A DNA stretch of 64,000 bases from Burkholderiales bacterium (GTDB lineage Bacteria > Pseudomonadota > Gammaproteobacteria > Burkholderiales > Casimicrobiaceae), in NCBI GenBank assembly GCA_015075645.1, contig JABTUF010000005.1, positions 372,001 through 436,000 on the forward strand, read 5' to 3'. Shown piece by piece: positions 57,182-64,000 of the stretch (position 1 is its first letter; the number at the start of each line of letters is the position of its first letter). The notes below the pieces were generated by a model, which was not told the DNA's origin, ran no database searches, and saw only the letters and a list, made by a program, of their open reading frames with translations. The position numbers were made by a program, and so were the translations under genes.

Positions 57182-58514
57182 CCGCCGCGTCGGACCCGAC
57201 CGCGTCGCCGACGGGCTCGGGGCGCACCCGCTTCGCGGGGAGCCGCACCGAGAACGCGCTGCCTTCGCCAGGCACGCTCTCGATGCCGAGGTCGGCCTGG
57301 TGGCGCAGCAGCACGTGCTTGACGATCGCGAGCCCGAGCCCCGTGCCGCCGGTCGCGCGCGAGCGCGAGCGATCGACGCGGTAGAAGCGCTCGGTCAGGC
57401 GCGGCAGGTGCTCGTTCGCGATCCCGATGCCGGTGTCGGCCACCGCGAACACGCCGCAGCCCGACGCCTCGACGCGCCACGAGAGCGCGACGCGGCCGCC
57501 GGACGGCGTGTAGCGGATCGCATTCGACACGAGGTTCGAGAACGCGCTGCGCAGCTCGTCGCGGCTGCCCGTGATCGTCGCGGGCACCCCGACGTCGAGC
57601 TCGACCGCGTGGCGCCCGCCGGACAGCGCCTTCGCGTCGGCCGACACCTCGAGCAGCAGCGGCAGCACCGCGAAGCGCTCTTCGCCGGCCGGGCTGTTCT
57701 CGCTCTCGAGCGCCGACAGCGTGAGCAGGTCGTTGACGAGCCGCTGCATGTTGCGCGCCTGCTCCTGCATGAGGCCGAGGTAGCGCGCGCGCTGGCGGTC
57801 GTCGAGGTCCAGGTCCTGCATCGTCTCGACGAAGCCGGCGATCACCGTGAGCGGCGTCTTGAGCTCGTGCGAAACGTTCGCGATGAAGTCGCGCCGCATG
57901 CGCGCGACCGCCTCGATCTGCGTGACGTCGCGCGACAGCAGCAGGCGCTCGTCGATCTCGAAAGGGACGGCCTGCAGCGCGAGCGCGCGGCGCGCGCCGC
58001 CCCGCGACCACTCGACCAGCACGCTCTCGCCGTAGTCGCCGGCCTCGAGGTAGCGGTGGAACTCGGGCTGGCGGATCAGGTTGACGACGGGCTGGCCCCG
58101 GTCGCGCGCGAGGTCGATGCCGAGTTGCTCCTCGGCGCGGGGATTCGCCCATTCGATGCGCCCGGCGGCGTCGAGCACGATGACCCCGTCGGGAATGGCC
58201 TCCGCGGCCTTCCGGAACCGGTCGATCGTCAGCTTGAGGTCGTGCTGGTAGGCGGTGCGCAGGCGCGTCCTGCGGAAGATCGCCGAGCAGACCTCCGCCC
58301 AGGGGCCGCGCCCTTCCGGCGGAAGCGCGTCGAGCGGGCCCCGGGCCCACTCGGTCACCCGCTCGATGTTCCAGAGGTGGAAGGCGATGATCGCGAGCGC
58401 GCCGGCCCCGAGGACGGCGAGCGCCCAGACGGGGCCGGCGACCGCCCAGACGACCAGCGTGGCGACTGCGACGCCGGCCGGCGCGACGAGCCCGCTCCGG
58501 AACGCGTGCGTCAC
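57144..58514 (-). CDS. phoR: Phosphate regulon sensor kinase PhoR
   Basis: Membrane histidine kinase that phosphorylates PhoB when phosphate is scarce. I chose GTG 58514 (MTHAFRSGL...), seven bases after GGAGG; 456 residues. Two N-terminal helices (about 9-50), a PhoR-type cytoplasmic linker, PAS domain (AIPDGVIVLDAAGRIEWAN), H-box FIANVSHELKTPLTVIAGF near 225, and ATPase boxes N (SNLVSNAIRYTP), G1 (VADTGIGI) and G2 (GGTGLGLAIVKH). Separated from phoB by 271 bp, unlike the tight pairs of many relatives. Confidence 0.95.
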   Translation of the reverse strand: MTHAFRSGLVAPAGVAVATLVVWAVAGPVWALAVLGAGALAIIAFHLWNIERVTEWARGPLDALPPEGRGPWAEVCSAIFRRTRLRTAYQHDLKLTIDRFRKAAEAIPDGVIVLDAAGRIEWANPRAEEQLGIDLARDRGQPVVNLIRQPEFHRYLEAGDYGESVLVEWSRGGARRALALQAVPFEIDERLLLSRDVTQIEAVARMRRDFIANVSHELKTPLTVIAGFVETMQDLDLDDRQRARYLGLMQEQARNMQRLVNDLLTLSALESENSPAGEERFAVLPLLLEVSADAKALSGGRHAVELDVGVPATITGSRDELRSAFSNLVSNAIRYTPSGGRVALSWRVEASGCGVFAVADTGIGIANEHLPRLTERFYRVDRSRSRATGGTGLGLAIVKHVLLRHQADLGIESVPGEGSAFSVRLPAKRVRPEPVGDAVGSDAAATSSATPPGTAS

Positions 58515-58785
58515 CCGGCAACCTCCCATGGCTCTCTCGCCGACGAGATCCCCGCGACGTGAACATCGCTCGCCTCGTCGCGGCGGGCGCCGCGCGTTCG
58601 GCGCGTCCCGGCGGCATCGAAAAACGACCTCCCCCAGGCTCCCTGCTTCGCAGCTTCGCACACCCCCTCCTGATGGACAGGGCGGACGGGATCCCCCCGA
58701 AGCGAACGGCGTTCGCCTCCCCCCAGGGGGCACGGCGACCTCGGGGCGGCCCGTCGGTCGCCGCCTTGGGACGGCCCGGCGGCGA
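58515..58785. other. Gap between phoB and phoR with GC-rich repeat-like sequence
   Basis: No gene is seen. The stretch has C-rich and G-rich blocks (CCTCCCCCCAGGGGG around 58717-58731, CGGGGCGGCCCGTCGG around 58741-58756) that look like the dispersed intergenic elements common in GC-rich betaproteobacteria. On the minus strand GGGGGAGG is followed by GTCGTTTTTCG at about 58615-58640. No strong promoter for phoR was identified. Confidence 0.5.
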
Positions 58786-59475
58786 TCATCGCGGAACGGC
58801 GAGGCGGTAGCCGCTCCCCCGTACGGTCTCGACGATCGAGCCCAGGCCGTGCGGCTCGAGCGCGAGCCTCAGCCGGCGAATGTGGACGTCCACGGTCCTC
58901 TCCTCGATGTAGACGTGATCGCCCCAGACGTGGTCGAGGATCTGCGCCCGCGAGTGGACGCGTTCGGGCCGGGCGAGGAAGAAGCGCAGCAGCCGGAACT
59001 CCGTGGGACCGAGCGCCACCGGCGTCCCGCCGGCCGTGACGCGGTGCGTCGCCGGATCCATCGCAAGCACCCCAACCTGGAGCGGCTCCTGCGCCGCCTC
59101 CGGCGCGCGCCGCCTCAGCACGGACTTGATCCGCGCCTTGAGCTCGCGAGGCGAGAACGGCTTGGTCACGTAGTCGTCGACCCACGACTCGAGCCCCGCG
59201 ACCCGGTCGGCCTCGTCGGTGCGGGCGGTCACCATGATGATCGGCAGCTCGCGCGTCCTCGCGTCCGCGCGCAGCTGCTTGGCGAGCGCGAGCCCGGACT
59301 GGCCCGGCAGCATCCAGTCGAGCAGCAGCAGGTCCGGCAGCGATTCGCGGAGCTGCCGCTGAGCGGTCTCGGCGTCGGGCGCCGTGCGAACCTCGTAGCC
59401 GGCGTCGTGCAGGTTCACCTTGAGCAGCTCGAGAATCGCCGGCTCGTCCTCGACGGCGAGGATCGTGGGCATCAT
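58786..59475 (-). CDS. phoB: Phosphate regulon response regulator PhoB
   Basis: A 229-residue OmpR-family regulator that activates Pho-box promoters. Receiver: acidic pair D10/E11, phosphoacceptor D53 (LLLLDWMLPGQSG), conserved Thr in VTARTDE and Lys in VTKPFSPREL. C-terminal winged helix with ILDHVWGDHVYIEERTVDVH and IRRLR, the PhoB-type recognition helix. Start ATG 59475 overlaps the phoU stop by four bases. Confidence 0.97.
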   Translation of the reverse strand: MMPTILAVEDEPAILELLKVNLHDAGYEVRTAPDAETAQRQLRESLPDLLLLDWMLPGQSGLALAKQLRADARTRELPIIMVTARTDEADRVAGLESWVDDYVTKPFSPRELKARIKSVLRRRAPEAAQEPLQVGVLAMDPATHRVTAGGTPVALGPTEFRLLRFFLARPERVHSRAQILDHVWGDHVYIEERTVDVHIRRLRLALEPHGLGSIVETVRGSGYRLAVPR

Positions 59476-60179
59476 TCGCCCGCCACCTCGGCGCGGATCT
59501 GATCCGCCGACGCGTGCCGGACGTCCTTGCCCTTCACCACCTGCACCACGGACTCGGCGACGTTCTTCGCGTGGTCGCCGATGCGCTCGATCGACTTCGC
59601 GATGAACACGGCCTCGAGCGCGCTCGAGATCGTGCGCGGATCCTCCATCATGAAGCTGATGAGCTGGCGCATGATCGCGTTGAAGGCGTGGTCGATGGCG
59701 TCGTCCTCGTCGACCACCTCGGCGGCCGCGCTCACGTCCAGCCGCGCGAACGCGTCGAGCGCCTTGTGCAGCATGCCTTGCGCGGCGGTCGCCATGCGCG
59801 CGACGTCGAAGTAGCGCGTGCGCGCCAGGCGCTCGCTGCCGCGGATCGTCGCGGCCTTGTAGGCGACCTTCTTCACCTCGTCGCCGATGCGCTCGAGGTC
59901 GTTCACGATCTTGCTGACCGTGAGGACCATCCTCAAGTCGACCGCGGTCGGCTGCCGCCGCGCGATGATCTGCGCGCAGAGCTGGTCGATGCTGACCTGG
60001 GCCTGGTTGATCACCCGCTCGTCCGCGCCTACGGCGTCGATCAGGCTTGGGTCCTCGTCCTCGCCGAGCGCCTCGATCGCGCGCGCGAGCTGCTTCTCGA
60101 CGAGGCCGCCCATCGAGAGCACGCCGCTGCGCAGCGCCTCCATCTCGGCGTCGAACTGCTTGGACGTGTGGTCGCTCAT
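59472..60179 (-). CDS. phoU: Phosphate signalling protein PhoU
   Basis: PhoU, 235 residues, links the Pst importer to PhoR and holds the Pho response off when phosphate is plentiful. Two PhoU repeats: LMGGLVEKQLARAIEAL-like start (here MGGLVEKQLARAIEALGE) and ARMATAAQGMLHKALDAFAR. ERIGDEVKKVAYKAA and ERIGDHAKNVAESVV are the metal-cluster E/D-x-x-D motifs of each repeat. 28 bp after pstB. Confidence 0.96.
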   Translation of the reverse strand: MSDHTSKQFDAEMEALRSGVLSMGGLVEKQLARAIEALGEDEDPSLIDAVGADERVINQAQVSIDQLCAQIIARRQPTAVDLRMVLTVSKIVNDLERIGDEVKKVAYKAATIRGSERLARTRYFDVARMATAAQGMLHKALDAFARLDVSAAAEVVDEDDAIDHAFNAIMRQLISFMMEDPRTISSALEAVFIAKSIERIGDHAKNVAESVVQVVKGKDVRHASADQIRAEVAGE

Positions 60180-60207
60180 CAGCCTGTCTCCGTCGGCGCG
60201 CCCGGCG

Positions 60208-61074
60208 TCAGCCGAAGCGCCCGGTGATGTAGTCCTCCGTCTCCTTCTTCTTCGGCTTGAAGAAGAGGTGATCGGTCTGCCCGAACTCGACCAGCTCGCC
60301 GAGGTACATGTACGCAGTGTAGTCCGAGACGCGCGCCGCCTGCTGCATGTTGTGGGTGACGATCAGGATCGTGACCTTCTTCTTGAGCTCGGTGACGAGC
60401 TCCTCGATGCTCGCCGTGGCGATCGGGTCGAGCGCGGAGGTCGGCTCGTCGAACAACATGATCTCGGGGTCCGTGGCGAGCGCCCGGGCGATGCAGAGGC
60501 GCTGCTGCTGCCCGCCCGACAGGTTCGAGCCGACCTCGTTCAGCCGGTGCTTGACCTCGTCCCACAGCGCCGCGCCCTTGAGCGACTCCTCGACCTTCTC
60601 GTCGAGCGCGTTCTTGCCCTTGACGCCGCGGACCCGCAGGCCGTACGCGACGTTCTCGTAGATCGACTTCGGGAACGGGTTGGGCTTCTGGAACACCATC
60701 GAGACGCGCATCCGGACCTCGATGGGGTCGACGTCGTCCGCGAGCAGGTTCGTGTTGTCCGGGTGCAGGACGATCTGGCCCTCGTAGCGGTTGCCGGGGT
60801 AGAGGTCGTGCATCCGGTTGAAGCAGCGGAGCAGCGTCGACTTGCCGCAGCCCGAAGGACCGATCAGCGCCGTCACCTTGTTCTCGTAGACGGGCATGTC
60901 GATGCCCTTGAGCGCATGGAACTTCGCGTAGTGGAAGTGCAGCCCGCGCGTCTCGGCCTTGAGCGGCGGCAGGGGCTCCGCGGCGAGCGCGGGCGCGGCC
61001 CCGGGGGAGGACGCGGCACCGAGCATCGTCGCGCGGGATCGGGGCTGCGTGCGGGGTTCCATCGGGGTCACCAT
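60208..61074 (-). CDS. pstB: Phosphate import ATP-binding protein PstB
   Basis: ATPase of the PstSCAB phosphate importer, 288 residues from ATG 61074. GTG 61071 (GTGA overlap with the pstA stop) and ATG 61062 are alternative starts. Walker [19 protein letters not shown]-loop [19 protein letters not shown], signature [15 protein letters not shown], Walker [14 protein letters not shown], switch VTHNMQQA. The first 38 or so residues are an Ala/Pro-rich extension not usual in the family. Confidence 0.96.
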   Translation of the reverse strand: MVTPMEPRTQPRSRATMLGAASSPGAAPALAAEPLPPLKAETRGLHFHYAKFHALKGIDMPVYENKVTALIGPSGCGKSTLLRCFNRMHDLYPGNRYEGQIVLHPDNTNLLADDVDPIEVRMRVSMVFQKPNPFPKSIYENVAYGLRVRGVKGKNALDEKVEESLKGAALWDEVKHRLNEVGSNLSGGQQQRLCIARALATDPEIMLFDEPTSALDPIATASIEELVTELKKKVTILIVTHNMQQAARVSDYTAYMYLGELVEFGQTDHLFFKPKKKETEDYITGRFG

Positions 61075-62033
61075 TTGATGTTCTTGCGCAACCGGTAGCG
61101 CAGCCAGATCGCGAGCCCGTTCATCGTCAGCGTCATGAAGACGAGGATCGCGCCGGCCGCCGCCGCGTTGGCGTGGAACGCCTCGTCCGGGCGCGAGGTC
61201 CAGTTGAACATCTGGATCGGCATCACCGTGAACGGCGCGCGCAGCCACTCGAACGAGAGGAACGGGAAGTCGGCGGTCAGCGGCGCGGGTGGCAGGAACG
61301 CGATGAACGTCAATGCCCCGATCGTGATGATCGGCGCGGTTTCGCCGATCGCGCGGGACAGGCCGATGATCACGCCGGTCAGGATGCCCGGCATCGAGTA
61401 CGGGACGATGTGGTCCCTCACCGTCTGCCAGCGGGTCGCGCCGACCGCGTACGCGCCCTCGCGGATCATCGCCGGGATCGCGCGGATCGCCTCTCGCGTC
61501 GAGACGATGACGATGGGAAGGATCAGCAGGGCGAGCGTGAGGCCCGCCGTCTGGACGCTCTGTCCCAGTCCGAACGCGTAGACGAACAGGCCGAGCGCCA
61601 GCAGGCCGTAGACGATCGACGGGACGCCGGCGAGGTTCGTGATGTTGATCTCGATCACGTCGGTGACCCAGTTCCTGGGCGCGTACTCCTCGAGGTAGAT
61701 GCCCGACGCCACGCCGAGCGGCACCGCGACCGCCGCCGTGACGATCATCACCAGCGTCGTGCCGACCCACGCGGACAGGATGCCGGCCTGTCCCGCGCGC
61801 CTCGACGGGAACTGCGTGAAGAACTCGGGCCGCAGACGCTCCCAGCCGTCGACCAGCATGTCGACGAACAGGGCGAGGAACGTGAGGAAACCGACGCCGA
61901 GCGCGAGGACGCCGAGGACGATGAAGATCACGTCCCAGCGCTTCGCCCTGGCGATGAGCCTGCGGATGTCCCCGGTCGCCCCTCTGACGGCCGGCGCGGC
62001 CGGGGGCGTCGACCCGGATGCGTTGCCCGCCAT
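61068..62033 (-). CDS. pstA: Phosphate transport permease PstA
   Basis: One of two permeases of the phosphate importer, 321 residues, six membrane helices after a cytoplasmic N-terminus. [30 protein letters not shown] and the ATPase-docking loop [20 protein letters not shown] are typical. Overlaps the pstB start; 1 bp after pstC. Confidence 0.96.
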   Translation of the reverse strand: MAGNASGSTPPAAPAVRGATGDIRRLIARAKRWDVIFIVLGVLALGVGFLTFLALFVDMLVDGWERLRPEFFTQFPSRRAGQAGILSAWVGTTLVMIVTAAVAVPLGVASGIYLEEYAPRNWVTDVIEINITNLAGVPSIVYGLLALGLFVYAFGLGQSVQTAGLTLALLILPIVIVSTREAIRAIPAMIREGAYAVGATRWQTVRDHIVPYSMPGILTGVIIGLSRAIGETAPIITIGALTFIAFLPPAPLTADFPFLSFEWLRAPFTVMPIQMFNWTSRPDEAFHANAAAAGAILVFMTLTMNGLAIWLRYRLRKNIKW

Positions 62034-62034
62034 G

Positions 62035-62991
62035 TCAGTAGGCCTCCCGGAACCGCCTGCGCATCCAGAACCCGATCAGGTTGAAGAACAGCGTGAGCAG
62101 CATCAGCGTCAGTCCCGCGGCGAAGATCGTCTGGTAGCCCACGCTGCCGTGCGGCAGGTCGCCCAGCGCGACCTGGACGATGTAGGCGGTGATGGTCGCC
62201 GCCGGCTCCGTCGGGTTGAACGTCAGGTTCGGCTGCATGCCCGCGGCGACCGCGAGGATCATCGTCTCGCCCACCGCCCGCGAGATGCCGAGGATGTACG
62301 CGGCGGCGATGCCCGAGAGCGCCGCCGGGACGACGACGTTGACCGCGGTCTGCAGACGGGTCGCGCCCATCGCGAACGAGCCCTCGCGCAGCGACATCGG
62401 CACCGCGCGCATCGCGTCCTCCGAGATCGACGCGACCGTGGGAACGATCATGATGCCCATCACGATGCCGGCCGAGAGCAGGTTGAAGCCCGGCACCGAC
62501 GGGATCAGCGCCTGCAGCAGCGGCGTGACGAACAGGAGCGCGAAGTAGCCGTAGACGATCGTCGGGACCCCGGCGAGCAACTCCAGAATCGGCTTGGCGA
62601 TCTCGCGCGCCCTCGGCGAAGCGAATTCGGACAGGTAGACGGCGATCGTCGTGCCCAGCGGGATCGCCACGCCGAGCGCGACGAGCGAGCTCGTGATGGT
62701 GCCCGAGAGGAGCACCATGATCCCGAAGTGGGCGTCGTCGAAGAGGGGTGTCCACTGCGTGTCGGTGAGGAACTGCCAGACCGGCACGGCCGCGAAGAAG
62801 ACGACGCTCTCCTTCACGAGGATGTACACGATCCCGAGCGTCGTGCCGACCGAGACGAGCGCGGCCAGGAGCAGCACCGCCTCGATCGCGCGTTCCTTGA
62901 GGTTGCGCGTGAACTTCCTCGCGAGGCGCTCGCTGACCACGGTGGTGAACGACGCCCCGGCGGGCGCGCGCAGCGTTGTCGACGAATCCAT
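62035..62991 (-). CDS. pstC: Phosphate transport permease PstC
   Basis: Partner permease of PstA, 318 residues. Start ATG 62991 (MDSSTTLRAPAG) is preceded by GGGGAC at a good distance; ATG 63006 is the alternative. Six helices; ELLAGVPTIVYGYFALLFVT and the docking loop EGSFAMGATRLQTAVNVVVP identify it. It lies 59 bp after pstS. Confidence 0.96.
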   Translation of the reverse strand: MDSSTTLRAPAGASFTTVVSERLARKFTRNLKERAIEAVLLLAALVSVGTTLGIVYILVKESVVFFAAVPVWQFLTDTQWTPLFDDAHFGIMVLLSGTITSSLVALGVAIPLGTTIAVYLSEFASPRAREIAKPILELLAGVPTIVYGYFALLFVTPLLQALIPSVPGFNLLSAGIVMGIMIVPTVASISEDAMRAVPMSLREGSFAMGATRLQTAVNVVVPAALSGIAAAYILGISRAVGETMILAVAAGMQPNLTFNPTEPAATITAYIVQVALGDLPHGSVGYQTIFAAGLTLMLLTLFFNLIGFWMRRRFREAY

Positions 62992-63050
62992 TATACGGGT
63001 CCCCATCGCGACACCGGCGCGGAGGCCGGACCGCGCCGCCCGCGAGCCGG

Positions 63051-64000
<950 letters not shown>

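Noticed and set aside
62990..62995. Perfect TATAAT on the minus strand at the pstC start
   Set aside because: It overlaps the start codon and has no -35 at 16-18 bp; it arises from the codons at the pstC N-terminus.

Overview
The window is GC-rich chromosomal DNA from what looks like a betaproteobacterium. The signs are a System I (Ccm) cytochrome c maturation operon, beta-type RpoB, RpoC and EF-Tu sequences, hut genes of the formimidoylglutamate deiminase route, and the gene order tRNA-Tyr/Gly/Thr-tuf-tRNA-Trp-secE-nusG-rplKAJL-rpoBC-rpsLG-fusA-tuf-S10-spc-alpha. I cannot name the genus.

Layout. Bases 1-1150 hold the 3' part of ccmI. Bases 1454-5812 hold an accessory surface module: a TPR plus beta-barrel protein of the Slam/DUF560 (type XI secretion) kind, a FecR-domain protein whose C-terminus resembles a TbpB-type barrel, and, convergent to them, an Ig-like protein with a C-terminal sorting-type tail. 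Bases 5982-11673 are ccmABCDEFGH, tightly overlapped. On the minus strand follow a DUF2007 protein and hutG-hutI-hutF-hutD (11693-15986). Divergent from these is an ABC importer (binding protein, permease, ATPase; 16128-18783), and then galE.

From 19989 to 55608 almost everything is on the minus strand and makes the translation and transcription machinery: the alpha, spc, S10 and str operons, rpoC/rpoB, the L10 and L11 ribosomal genes, nusG, secE, an intact tuf and four tRNAs. Three unrelated genes (a DUF3563-like small protein, a LysR regulator and a DUF805 membrane protein) sit between rpsL and rpoC. The right end (57144-64000) is a complete phosphate block, pstSCAB-phoU-phoB-phoR, with pstS running off the window. 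A plus-strand iron-type alcohol dehydrogenase lies between this block and the tRNAs.

Two things stand out beyond the ordinary genes. First, the intergenic gaps of the translation cluster carry two families of hairpin-forming repeats: CAGTTGT/CAGTTGA heptamers in inverted pairs, and GAAGGG-type purine arms paired with pyrimidine arms. Second, the tufA/fusA junction (about 34448-36420) is abnormal. The tuf copy is truncated and shows four single-base losses in C runs, a response-regulator fragment lies on the opposite strand, fusA has an in-frame TAA, and the last third of EF-G looks like a different lineage from its first two thirds. Either a foreign segment recombined in here, or two sequences were wrongly joined at conserved genes during assembly. 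The second is the simpler explanation and should be tested first.

Functionally, the Ccm proteins export and ligate haem to c-type cytochromes. The Hut enzymes turn imidazolonepropionate into glutamate (hutH and hutU are not here). The Pst/Pho block imports phosphate and senses its shortage. Recognisable sigma70-type promoters lie before rpsL, rplN and tRNA-Tyr, and strong intrinsic terminators lie after rpoC and fusA.
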